Assembly (NCBI RefSeq): GCF_021730445.1
Contig: NZ_JADNRM010000012.1
Location: 53,245 to 117,244 of the forward strand
Length of the DNA: 64,000 bases
Direction: 5' to 3'
Source of the DNA: Phocaeicola faecalis
Lineage (GTDB): Bacteria; Bacteroidota; Bacteroidia; Bacteroidales; Bacteroidaceae
Each line of letters starts with the position of its first letter. Positions within the stretch are counted from its first letter, which is position 1. The position numbers were made by a program, and so were the translations under genes. The notes under the pieces were generated by a model. It did not search any database and was not told the origin of the DNA. It worked only from the letters and a program-made list of their open reading frames with translations. This document shows positions 55,635-64,000 of this stretch, piece by piece.

Positions 55635-57431
55635 TTAATCCCAACCCGGATTCTGTGTTATCTCTTTGTTCTTACCGATTACATTAATAGGTATAGGATG
55701 ATAATAATGCTTATTTTCATCAAACGAACGGTTTTCCCAGTCAGTGCCGGCAAACACATCAATATAATGTTTTCCGTTCAATTCAAAAAGCTTCACACGG
55801 CCAGGATCAGCCTTTCCTTCAGACGGATTGAAACGGGGATTGTCAAAATCCGATGGTTCAAAACGCATGCCCAGTACACGGTTTGCCAAACGCTTTCCCC
55901 ATTTCCAACGCATCAAATCCTGATAGCGAGTATCTTCAAAACACAGTTCCACACGGCGTTCACGACGAAGCTCAATAATTAGGGCAGACAAGCCTTCACC
56001 CGCATATTTCGGGTCCATTACAGGATTCAGTGTCAAGTGAGGCATTCCGGCACGGTCACGAATCACATTGACAGTCCGGGCTAAATCAGACTGAGTAACG
56101 GTTCCCAATTCAGCTTTTGCTTCTGCCAAGTTCAACAAGACTTCAGCATAGCGCAATAATGGAGCATCATGTGTCTCATTACCATAGCCTTTCATGTCTT
56201 GTTCAGCAATATAATGTTTGATAACATGATAACCTGTAGCCGATTCCCAACCTGTCATTCCTGCTACACGAGGGAAGATAAACTTGTCTTTATTGTACAG
56301 AATTTCCTTTGAATGACGTGGATCAAGCACAATCTGAGTCAAACGCGGATCACGGTTGTCCAAGACATTCTCATACTCATCATCATTAAAAGTCTCGCTC
56401 AAAGCAACAGGTTTGGCAGTTCCGTCCGGCTCTATACAAAGGAAATCGTCAACAAAATCTTTTGTAGCACCATTGCCCGAAGCAACCAAATAACCGCATA
56501 AGCGATGGCCCAACAAACCGGCTACATATTTTCTAAACAAAATCACTTCCTTATTATCAGTCAAATCATCACTGGTAAATAAAGTGGCATAGTCTTTATC
56601 AGGATTTCCGGTGTTATAAATTTCATATTTCTTCATTGCCATCAACGCTTCAGATGCTTTCACGGCTTCCTGCAAGAAGTTTTCATAATCACCCAATCCA
56701 TGATATTTTCTATAAGTACCTTCGTAAAGGCAAATACGTGATTTCAATGCCAATGCTGCACCTTTTGTCACACGCACCCCTTTATTACCCCAGTCTTCCG
56801 GCAAATAGTCGCAAGCCTTATTGATATCTTCCAGAACATGGTCCATCACTTCCTTGCGGGGAGTACGCGGCCCATACAGTTCTTCAGAATCCGTATTCAA
56901 AGGAGTAGTGATATAAGGGACATCGCCATACATCTGTACTTTATCCAAATAGAACCATGCACGGAAGAAATAAGCCTCACCCGCATACCTGTTTCTGATA
57001 TTTTCTGCTATTCCCACTTTCTCATAATTAGCAAAGAAAGTGTTGATGCGGCGCAGCAAAGTCCAATACCACCCTCCGGCAGTCGGGTTATTGGGAACCG
57101 TCTCTTTCCCGGCAGCAATCTTTGTATACGAAGTATGGTTTGAGTTACTCTTCGAAACATAGTTATCAGTCTGTACATCCTTCCAGAAATAATCCGCATA
57201 ACTACTATTCCATGCACCCAGGGTATGTCCTACCATAAAACGGTAATAACTGTCATTTCCGGCTTCATTGTAAATACCGTTATTATAGACTTCAAGGTCA
57301 CTTTCGGTCTTCCAATAGCTATTGTCATTCAAGTCGTGTGTCGGATTTCTATCCAAAAAGGAATCATTACAAGAAACACACATCAATGATACAGCCGCTA
57401 AAGCTGCTATATTTAATATTATTTTTTTCAT
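55635..57431 (-). CDS. SusD/RagB-like surface glycan-binding lipoprotein (PUL2)
   Basis: This 598-residue protein has a lipoprotein signal (CVSC, Cys21) followed by NDSFLDRNP, the usual SusD N-terminus. The TPR-like segment RYAGEAYFFRAWFYLDKVQ and the C-terminal RRERRVELCFEDTRYQDLMR and YYHPIPINVIGKNKEITQNP are the family signatures. It follows the SusC gene by 14 bp on the same transcript. Confidence 0.96.
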   Translation of the reverse strand: MKKIILNIAALAAVSLMCVSCNDSFLDRNPTHDLNDNSYWKTESDLEVYNNGIYNEAGNDSYYRFMVGHTLGAWNSSYADYFWKDVQTDNYVSKSNSNHTSYTKIAAGKETVPNNPTAGGWYWTLLRRINTFFANYEKVGIAENIRNRYAGEAYFFRAWFYLDKVQMYGDVPYITTPLNTDSEELYGPRTPRKEVMDHVLEDINKACDYLPEDWGNKGVRVTKGAALALKSRICLYEGTYRKYHGLGDYENFLQEAVKASEALMAMKKYEIYNTGNPDKDYATLFTSDDLTDNKEVILFRKYVAGLLGHRLCGYLVASGNGATKDFVDDFLCIEPDGTAKPVALSETFNDDEYENVLDNRDPRLTQIVLDPRHSKEILYNKDKFIFPRVAGMTGWESATGYHVIKHYIAEQDMKGYGNETHDAPLLRYAEVLLNLAEAKAELGTVTQSDLARTVNVIRDRAGMPHLTLNPVMDPKYAGEGLSALIIELRRERRVELCFEDTRYQDLMRWKWGKRLANRVLGMRFEPSDFDNPRFNPSEGKADPGRVKLFELNGKHYIDVFAGTDWENRSFDENKHYYHPIPINVIGKNKEITQNPGWD

Positions 57432-57445
57432 CTTGTCTACTAAAT

Positions 57446-60400
57446 TTAGAATGTTACGTTTAATCCGAATGAATAAGTACGCTGGAACGGATATACCATA
57501 GTACCATTCTTACCCGCTGCTTCAGGGTCGTAAGCTCCCTTCACATTGGTGAATTCAAACAAGTTTTCAGCACTGAAATAAACACCTGCTTTTGCAACGT
57601 GCAAGAAGCTCAACCATGATTTCGGGAAGTCATATCCTACTGTCAGATTCTTCAGACGACAATAAGAAGCATCCTGCAAATATTTGGTTTGCTTTTGTTG
57701 GTTCTTTGTTTCACGTGCAATAGGACGCGCAAAGTATGCGTCGCGATTGTCTTCAGACCATGAGTCCGTAACAAACCATTTCTGAGTATTATAATACTGT
57801 GTTGCCACCGGCCAGAAAGGTTGTGAACTCGGCCAGAAATCACGTTTGCCGATACCCTGGAAGAAGACATTCAAATATACATTCTTATAAGACATATTAG
57901 CAGTGACACCATATTGGTAACGCGGAGTAGTGTTACCGATTACTTTCAAGTCACCATGGTCGTCTAATGTATTCGAACCGTTGTTTATCTTATTATTTCC
58001 ATCCAAATCTTTATACATGATATCACCGGGAGCCCAGTTAGCACCTAACTTAGACTGGTCTGCATGGTTTTGAACATCAGCATCCGACTGATAGAAACCT
58101 TCTGTCTCATATCCCCATATTTCGCCAATCTTCTGACCCACATAATAGTCACTCAATGTTTCAGTCGGATTTTCATATTTAGTAATTTCAGCCTGTGAAT
58201 CCGAAAGGATAAAACCTAAATCATAAGAGAAATCATTACCAATACGGTCATTCCATTTCACAGAAACTTCCCAACCGCGGGTGCGCAACTCTGCTTTATT
58301 GGCAGGAGGCGCCGTTGTTCCCAGCACTTCAGGATATTCCACCTTAACAAGCATATCCGATGTCGTTCTCTGATACCAGTCGAAAGAGAAGTCCAAGCGT
58401 TGGTTCAACATGGTAAAATCAAGACCGACATTAAAGGTAGAAGCTTTCTCCCAAGTCAAATCGCTGGACACCAATCCTGCCGGATTGATATATAAAGATT
58501 TCTCACCGTCTACAAATAGCCAGTTTCCTGCTGTACCTGAAGCCATAAAGGGAATATACGGATAATATTTAGTATTGCCCGACCAACTGCTGGCTGTCAA
58601 TAACTGATTACCCAAAATACCGTAAGAAGCACGTATCTTCAAGTTGTCCAACCAAGAGCGAGTCGACTCCATGAAAGATTCTTCCGACACACGCCATGCT
58701 CCCGAGAATGAAGGCAGGAATACAAAACGATTATCAGAAGGGAAACGGGAAGTTCCATCGTAACGGCCGTTCACTTCAAATAAATAACGGTTATTATAGA
58801 TATAATTCAAACGGAAGAAACCGCCACGCAAAGCCCATTCATAACCACTTTCGCTAACAGTCTGCATACCGGTTCCCAAACTCATTGAAGGTAAATCCTG
58901 AGATATCAGGTTCTGACGTGTAGCAGTAGTCGTATTATACTTGGTCAGTTCCTGATTGAAACCCAGCATGGCCTTCACATAATGTTTTTCTGCAAAAGTG
59001 TGTTCATAATCTGTGTAGGCATTGAAAGAATAATAGTCTTTATTACCGTTCACCCACGAATAGCTGTTGTTATTGGTATTACCTTCTGTCTCAACAAAAG
59101 CATTGGTAATCATATCCACTTTCTTACGATGCTCTGCACTGCGGCTGTAATTCAGATTGTAAGTAAAGTCCACACGTGCATGCCAGTCTTTGGTAAAGGT
59201 AAAGTCGGCACTACCGGTCAACCAGATATCATGTACTTTCTTCTTGTCACGACCGCCCTGTTCCAACAAAGATATAGGATTTTGGTCATCAAAGTATTTA
59301 CCGGCATATTGGTCAAGTTCCGGATAACGTGCATCGCCTCCCCACGGACGAGACATACGTGTCGGAGTTGAAAATACCATCTGCTGCCAAACATCATCTT
59401 TATACTTATGAGGTTTATCGGTAGTAGTATAGTTATACAAAACTTTAGCACCCAGTTTCATCCATGGAGTAGTCTGATTGTCGACAGACAAACGGGTATT
59501 CAAACGTTGGAAACTATCTTCACCCACTTTGTACATACCCGATTGGTTTACATAACCTACAGAAGTATAGAATTTAGTCTTTTCATTACCACCCGAAATA
59601 TTTATATTATGACGGTGAGAAGGAGTATACTTCTTCAGCATCAAATCAGTCCAGTCAGAATGACCATAATAATACATGGTACCGTTCAGCACTTCATATT
59701 CAGGATTGTTAGCAGGGTCATTTGCATAATTCTTCATTTTTTCCACCGTATCCGGATTATACATCACATCCAGATTGGCATTTGTCATTGCCCGATTTAC
59801 AAATTCGGCATGCTCCCAACTTGTACCTACCATTTCCGGCAATACTGTCGGTTTGGAAAATGCCACATTACCGGAATAAGACACAGTAGTCTTCATATCC
59901 GAGCCTGCATTCTTCGTTGTTACCAGAATAACACCATAAGCAGCACGTACACCATAGATGGCAGATGCAGCCGCATCTTTCAATACCGTAACGTTGGCAA
60001 TGTCATTCGGATTAATCATATCGAGATTCATCTCCACACCGTCAACCAACACCAGTGGGCTACCACCGTTAATAGAAGTAGTACCACGCACATTCAGTGT
60101 CGCTCCGGTACCCGGCTCACCACTACTCGGCGTAATCTGCAAGTTAGGTATAGTTCCCTGCAATGCGCTGGTAGACGAAGTGATAGGGCGTGATTGCAAG
60201 ACTTTCGCATCGACAGTTCCAACAGAACCTGTCAGATTTACTTTCTTTTGCGAGCCATATCCCACCACCACTACTTCATCCAAAGCCTGGCTGTCTTCTT
60301 TCAACTTGATAGTAAAACTAGTTTGATTTCCGACTTTAATCTCCATACTCTGATAGCCGATATAAGAGATTTGCAGAATAGCTCCTTCGGGTACATTACT

Positions 60401-60691
60401 CAGGGTAAACTTCCCTTCAAAGTCGGTTATCGTACCGTTTGTTGTGCCTTTTACCATCACATTCGCACCGATAATAGACTCTTGTGAGTCCATCACCACA
60501 CCGGTAATAGTCTTACCCTGTTGTGCAACAATGGCTACTGACGCCACATCCGGTTTAGCCGGCTCCAAAGATGCCTTCGCTGCATCCGGGCTTGCAAATA
60601 CACTTACATTTGCCAACAGCATTGATGTAGTGCACATTAAGAATCCTTTCTTTCGTAAAAGCAAAGAAATCTGTTTTGATGTTTTTTTCAT
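57446..60691 (-). CDS. SusC-like TonB-dependent outer-membrane receptor (PUL2)
   Basis: This 1081-residue protein has an N-terminal signal region (about 14-34), a carboxypeptidase-like domain (about 58-128) and the start of the plug ALDEVVVVGYGSQKK at 136-150. The plug contains DGVEMN and GVILVTTKNAG, and the barrel ends in FGLNVTF. It is similar in layout to the SusC at 2961-6215. It would import the oligosaccharides made by the surface lyase encoded upstream. Confidence 0.96.
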   Translation of the reverse strand: MKKTSKQISLLLRKKGFLMCTTSMLLANVSVFASPDAAKASLEPAKPDVASVAIVAQQGKTITGVVMDSQESIIGANVMVKGTTNGTITDFEGKFTLSNVPEGAILQISYIGYQSMEIKVGNQTSFTIKLKEDSQALDEVVVVGYGSQKKVNLTGSVGTVDAKVLQSRPITSSTSALQGTIPNLQITPSSGEPGTGATLNVRGTTSINGGSPLVLVDGVEMNLDMINPNDIANVTVLKDAAASAIYGVRAAYGVILVTTKNAGSDMKTTVSYSGNVAFSKPTVLPEMVGTSWEHAEFVNRAMTNANLDVMYNPDTVEKMKNYANDPANNPEYEVLNGTMYYYGHSDWTDLMLKKYTPSHRHNINISGGNEKTKFYTSVGYVNQSGMYKVGEDSFQRLNTRLSVDNQTTPWMKLGAKVLYNYTTTDKPHKYKDDVWQQMVFSTPTRMSRPWGGDARYPELDQYAGKYFDDQNPISLLEQGGRDKKKVHDIWLTGSADFTFTKDWHARVDFTYNLNYSRSAEHRKKVDMITNAFVETEGNTNNNSYSWVNGNKDYYSFNAYTDYEHTFAEKHYVKAMLGFNQELTKYNTTTATRQNLISQDLPSMSLGTGMQTVSESGYEWALRGGFFRLNYIYNNRYLFEVNGRYDGTSRFPSDNRFVFLPSFSGAWRVSEESFMESTRSWLDNLKIRASYGILGNQLLTASSWSGNTKYYPYIPFMASGTAGNWLFVDGEKSLYINPAGLVSSDLTWEKASTFNVGLDFTMLNQRLDFSFDWYQRTTSDMLVKVEYPEVLGTTAPPANKAELRTRGWEVSVKWNDRIGNDFSYDLGFILSDSQAEITKYENPTETLSDYYVGQKIGEIWGYETEGFYQSDADVQNHADQSKLGANWAPGDIMYKDLDGNNKINNGSNTLDDHGDLKVIGNTTPRYQYGVTANMSYKNVYLNVFFQGIGKRDFWPSSQPFWPVATQYYNTQKWFVTDSWSEDNRDAYFARPIARETKNQQKQTKYLQDASYCRLKNLTVGYDFPKSWLSFLHVAKAGVYFSAENLFEFTNVKGAYDPEAAGKNGTMVYPFQRTYSFGLNVTF

Positions 60692-60734
60692 AATAATAGT
60701 TCAAAATTCGTTAGTAGTAAACTTTTTAACAGCA

Positions 60735-60769
60735 CAAAAATAGGGTATGCCCCTCATTGGAACATACCC
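60735..60769 (-). promoter_or_regulatory. Terminator stem of the lyase gene overlapping the susC -7 box
   Basis: On the minus strand the stem GGGTATG/CATACCC (arms 60763-60769 and 60743-60749) is followed by TATTTTTG (60735-60742). That tail is both the T-run of a terminator and a match to the TAnnTTTG -7 box of the susC gene 44 bp downstream. Confidence 0.6.
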
Positions 60770-60822
60770 TTTTTTTGAGTTCTTTGTACATAAATTAACC
60801 GAACGGACTATTTTATACACAA

Positions 60823-63771
60823 CTATGGACGCGAAGGATACATTGTCAACCGAATATTACCACTTTGCAATGGTTTCTTCAGGCGGATACCAATACGCGT
60901 ATAAGCAGGAGAGTTCACTTCAACAGTCTCCGAATTAAATTCTACCACACCCGGAGCTTCAATATCCACCGTCATTTTTTCTCCGTCCAACACCAATTCC
61001 AAGCGATTGCTTCCTATCACCTTCCATTCGGCACGAGTCGTAATAGCCGTTTCAAAAGAGATGCCGGATGCCGCATCAAAATAATCTTCAATAACGAAAG
61101 TTCCTTCTCCGGCACGATTATATGTAAAGGTACGTATCAGCTTTTCCAGTTCAGGCACCGAAGTAGCATACGCTGACGTATAATCAATCTGAAAAATATC
61201 CATACCGTCAGTCAATTCTTTCTTCAATACCACTCCCTGAGCCTTCTTGCCCGATACCTGACACTGTCCGTTAATAAAGGGAACAGGATGACCGAATGAA
61301 TTTTTAATAGGATATTTATAAGCATTTCCACTAAAATAATCACCGGGATAAGAGAAAGGGCCACCCATATCGCCTGCCATCGTCTGGCCGCCCATCACTA
61401 CTGCATAAGAGCCTACATCATTATGATTATGGTTTTCTGCGTTGTGTCCTCCCTTTACAGATACCCCCAAACGGCAAGCCGAGCCGGTAGCAGGGCGGCT
61501 AATGATAATGCCCGCTTCATCATAACAAGAATGGAGTTCGTCTGCTTCAGCTTTCAATACCTCTTGTATTTCCGGAGTCATTTCCACCTTCCAAGCCTGG
61601 CGTGGGAACATACCGATGGTGTGCAATGAAAGATTATCCATGTCGGGTATTTCATATTTTTCCTCATAAGGAGCAGTGCCCAACACATTATCACAATAGT
61701 TCGTAATAAACCAAGAAGGTGAAACACCGGCACGGCAGTCGGCATAAGCAGGGCAAACCTGATTCATTATCTGTATTTTCTTTCCATATTGCGCAATACG
61801 GGCAAACTTAGGAGTACGAAAAAAATCAATCTTCCCTTTCGTAGCACGGCAAATTTCTTCACGCAACAAGATAAACGAGCAGAAACCATAATTATAATAT
61901 CCTACCCCTTCACTGCAATATCCGTCATCACTGTATCCTTTCATTCCATATACATAATATTTCTCGGCAGCAGCTACAAAAAAAGCACGTTCCTCTTTGT
62001 CCTGCAGCAAAGTGAGTGCTGCACCCGTCACACCGGCCAAACACACCGAGTTCCAGTTATTCGTGACAGTAAACCAATAAAAAGGTTTTGTTTCTTCCAA
62101 ACAACGATAGATTGGACGGAACACCTTCTCACGGAAAGCGCACATCGCCAAAGCTTTCGTCTCAGCCGGCAAACGGTCATCCAATAAATAAATACATTGT
62201 GCCAATGTATTTCCGGCAGTAGCAACAACCAAGTCTACATAATAATCCGTTCCATGATAGTTATGCAAGTTACGGTCATGCGCTGGAATTGACCAAGGCT
62301 TCTGACGGCAGAGTTCTTCCACTCCTTCACAAATCGCCGGAATGAAACGCCGCTTATTCTCCAAACATTCCGCCAATACTAATCGCCACAAATATTGATA
62401 ACGAGCATTCATCATATTCTCTCCCGGCAGACGAATCTCAGTCTTATTAAGATGCAAATAAAGCGAATCTACAAAAGGCGGCATTCCATCCTTCAGACTA
62501 CGATGAGCCTCTTCAATTAATTTTCGGGCTTCAGGAGTATTCTTCATTTTATCCCAATAGGCACGGTCTTTATAGGTAACTCCGATACCTTCCGGTTTTT
62601 CTGGTAGCATGGCAGCTATCTCACGGATACGTTCTACCGGAATGTTATTACCATGCAGCTCATCTTTTGCCATCCGGTAAACCTCTGTACCTGCCAGCAA
62701 AAATGCACCCGGACCATACACCTCTGTCATTTCACGGGTTACTTTCTTGGGATCGGCACCTATAGGCTGCACATAGCCCAACTTACCATCTTCCTCTATT
62801 GCACCTACCAAGGCTTTCCAGCCTTTTTCCACCGCCGGAAGAAATTCTTCCTCCGCCAACAATCCTTCATTAATACCGTATGCCAAAGCATAAACAAAAA
62901 ATCCGGAGCAGCTGGTTTCCGGAGAAGAATAAGAATGAGGATCCAGCATACTGGCTCTCCAAAATCCGTCAGACTGTTGCAAAGCTACTACACGGGTAGC
63001 CAGTTCCACAAACAAGTTCTCATAAAAAGTTCTGTATTTATTACCTACAGGAAGTTCACGAAGAATTTCGACCAGTCCTCCCAGCACCCATCCGTTTCCT
63101 CTACCCCAAAACACCTTCTCGCCATTGGCTTCTTTTTGAGTAAAGTAGCGATGGTCTCTATAAAACAAATGGGCATCCTTATCATAAAGGAACTCATAAG
63201 TCTCTTTATACTCCTTATCCATAAAACGGAGAAATTTCTTATCACCGGTAATGTTATACAAACGAGCATAAACCGGCGGAGCCATAAATAAAGCATCACA
63301 CCACGTCCATTTTTCCAAAGTGGAAGCATCACCATAATCCAACAAGAAAGACCCTTTAGAAGGATGCGCCATCACCCATTCGGCACGAGCCTTTGTAGGA
63401 ATCAGCATCTCTTCCTTTCCATATTTACGATAAAGATCCAAATAAGTTTGTGCCACACAGATATCATCTGCATGATACATTCGTTTATCCACTTGCCAAT
63501 AATTACGTGCTCCCAAACGTCGCAACCATTTAAAATAAAAATCATCCTGATTTTCCTGCTCCGCCACGGATGCCCATTTAGACAAGCCCAGATAGAACGT
63601 AGCGTTTACCCAATTCAACGGATCATAGGTAACTTCTTTCATGTGGGCTATTTGCCAATCGGCAACACGCCTCATTGATTGTCTTACTTCTTGTTTTGAA
63701 AAAGAATTTTGTGCATAAGAGCAACATACTATCCAGCACAAAGACAACAAAAATGCTATTCGTTTATTCAT
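60823..63771 (-). CDS. GH105 unsaturated uronyl hydrolase fused to heparinase II/III-type lyase (PUL2)
   Basis: This 982-residue secreted protein has a signal peptide (about 1-20). The N-terminal half (about 25-370) is an (alpha/alpha)6 GH105 domain with Asp159 in WTWCDALFMAPPVYARL, FWGRGNGWVLGG (221-232) and YGPGAFLLAG (352-361). The C-terminal half (about 395-982) is a heparinase II/III-type lyase with NNWNSVC (571-577), DDGYCSEGVGYYNYG (615-629) and the metal/catalytic motif HNAENHNHNDVGSY (776-789). One chain could thus cut a uronic-acid polymer and then remove the unsaturated sugar it has made. It precedes susC on the minus strand. Substrate and PL family are not clear. Confidence 0.9.
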   Translation of the reverse strand: MNKRIAFLLSLCWIVCCSYAQNSFSKQEVRQSMRRVADWQIAHMKEVTYDPLNWVNATFYLGLSKWASVAEQENQDDFYFKWLRRLGARNYWQVDKRMYHADDICVAQTYLDLYRKYGKEEMLIPTKARAEWVMAHPSKGSFLLDYGDASTLEKWTWCDALFMAPPVYARLYNITGDKKFLRFMDKEYKETYEFLYDKDAHLFYRDHRYFTQKEANGEKVFWGRGNGWVLGGLVEILRELPVGNKYRTFYENLFVELATRVVALQQSDGFWRASMLDPHSYSSPETSCSGFFVYALAYGINEGLLAEEEFLPAVEKGWKALVGAIEEDGKLGYVQPIGADPKKVTREMTEVYGPGAFLLAGTEVYRMAKDELHGNNIPVERIREIAAMLPEKPEGIGVTYKDRAYWDKMKNTPEARKLIEEAHRSLKDGMPPFVDSLYLHLNKTEIRLPGENMMNARYQYLWRLVLAECLENKRRFIPAICEGVEELCRQKPWSIPAHDRNLHNYHGTDYYVDLVVATAGNTLAQCIYLLDDRLPAETKALAMCAFREKVFRPIYRCLEETKPFYWFTVTNNWNSVCLAGVTGAALTLLQDKEERAFFVAAAEKYYVYGMKGYSDDGYCSEGVGYYNYGFCSFILLREEICRATKGKIDFFRTPKFARIAQYGKKIQIMNQVCPAYADCRAGVSPSWFITNYCDNVLGTAPYEEKYEIPDMDNLSLHTIGMFPRQAWKVEMTPEIQEVLKAEADELHSCYDEAGIIISRPATGSACRLGVSVKGGHNAENHNHNDVGSYAVVMGGQTMAGDMGGPFSYPGDYFSGNAYKYPIKNSFGHPVPFINGQCQVSGKKAQGVVLKKELTDGMDIFQIDYTSAYATSVPELEKLIRTFTYNRAGEGTFVIEDYFDAASGISFETAITTRAEWKVIGSNRLELVLDGEKMTVDIEAPGVVEFNSETVEVNSPAYTRIGIRLKKPLQSGNIRLTMYPSRP

Positions 63772-63798
63772 AATAATATTTATAGGTTTTTATTTCTA

Positions 63799-63806
63799 CA
63801 AAATTA
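63799..63806 (-). promoter_or_regulatory. Candidate -7 box of the GH105-lyase gene
   Basis: On the minus strand TAATTTTG matches TAnnTTTG about 28 bp before the start codon. Confidence 0.4.
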
Positions 63807-63913
63807 AAGCTTCAGGTATTCTTTATGTAGCGATATTGTCCTGAGTATATACATTTATAGTACTTAAACGATATTTCTCCCCCCATTCCAAGCTGTATGA
63901 GCAGTATAAATAC

Positions 63914-63950
63914 AAAAAAAGCCTCCGAATCATTTGACTGACTCGGAGGC
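63914..63950 (-). terminator. Terminator of the rRNA operon
   Basis: On the minus strand GCCTCCGA and TCGGAGGC (arms 63943-63950 and 63921-63928) form an 8-bp stem followed by seven T. It lies about 10 bp behind the 5S rRNA 3' end. Confidence 0.9.
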
Positions 63951-63960
63951 TTTCATTAAA

Positions 63961-64000
63961 ACGGCAGCTACCTACTCTCCCACTGTTACGCAGTACCATC
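63961..64000 (-). rRNA. rrf: 5S rRNA, 3' end only (window edge)
   Basis: The reverse complement of the last 40 bases contains GGTACTGCGTAACAGTGGG and GAGAGTAGGTAGCTGCC, the conserved 3' end of bacterial 5S rRNA. The rest of the rRNA operon lies beyond the right edge of the window. Confidence 0.92.

Overview
The window looks like chromosomal DNA of a gut Bacteroidales species (Bacteroides or Phocaeicola). The reasons are the SusC/SusD pairs, hybrid two-component regulators, Mfa/FimA-type fimbrial genes, promoters of the TAnnTTTG type, and a tmRNA whose tag reads GNENYALAA. I do not assign a species.

Layout. (1) 1-11.2 kb is polysaccharide utilisation locus 1 (PUL1): the C-terminal part of a hybrid two-component system (HTCS), SusC, SusD, a heparinase II/III-type lyase and a GH88 unsaturated glucuronyl hydrolase. 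(2) 11.3-18.4 kb holds mostly housekeeping genes: threonine aldolase, a TonB-dependent receptor with a beta-helix-like lipoprotein, mannose-6-phosphate isomerase and a nucleobase deaminase. (3) 18.5-31.6 kb is an eight-gene minus-strand carbohydrate cluster without SusCD: GH3, lactonase, AraC regulator, GH130 mannosylglucose phosphorylase, endonuclease/phosphatase-fold protein, DUF4874/DUF4832 protein, GH31 and a sodium:solute symporter. (4) 31.7-33.4 kb contains ssrA (tmRNA) with its terminator, then about 1.1 kb of repeat-rich DNA with few coding signs. (5) 33.4-44.7 kb is a fimbrial locus. A small basic protein and a tyrosine recombinase come first, then a segment bounded by 14-bp inverted repeats that carries an outward promoter, then six fimbrial genes. 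(6) 45-51 kb carries a SLC13-type anion symporter and an HTCS. (7) 51.4-63.8 kb is PUL2: HTCS, SusD, SusC and a GH105-heparinase-type fusion. (8) The window ends in the 3' end of a 5S rRNA gene on the minus strand.

How it works together. PUL1 and PUL2 share a logic: an HTCS senses an oligosaccharide, SusCD imports it, a lyase cuts a uronic-acid polymer and leaves an unsaturated uronic acid, and a GH88 or GH105 enzyme removes that residue. In PUL1 the two enzymes are separate genes; in PUL2 they are one polypeptide. The HTCSs of the two loci are clearly paralogous.

The most notable regulatory feature is the segment at 35019-35218. Its only good consensus promoter points away from the fimbrial genes and toward the recombinase, so the fimbriae appear to be phase-variable and in the OFF orientation in this sequence. 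Two near-identical ~150-bp palindromic repeats also sit at two convergent gene junctions about 37 kb apart.
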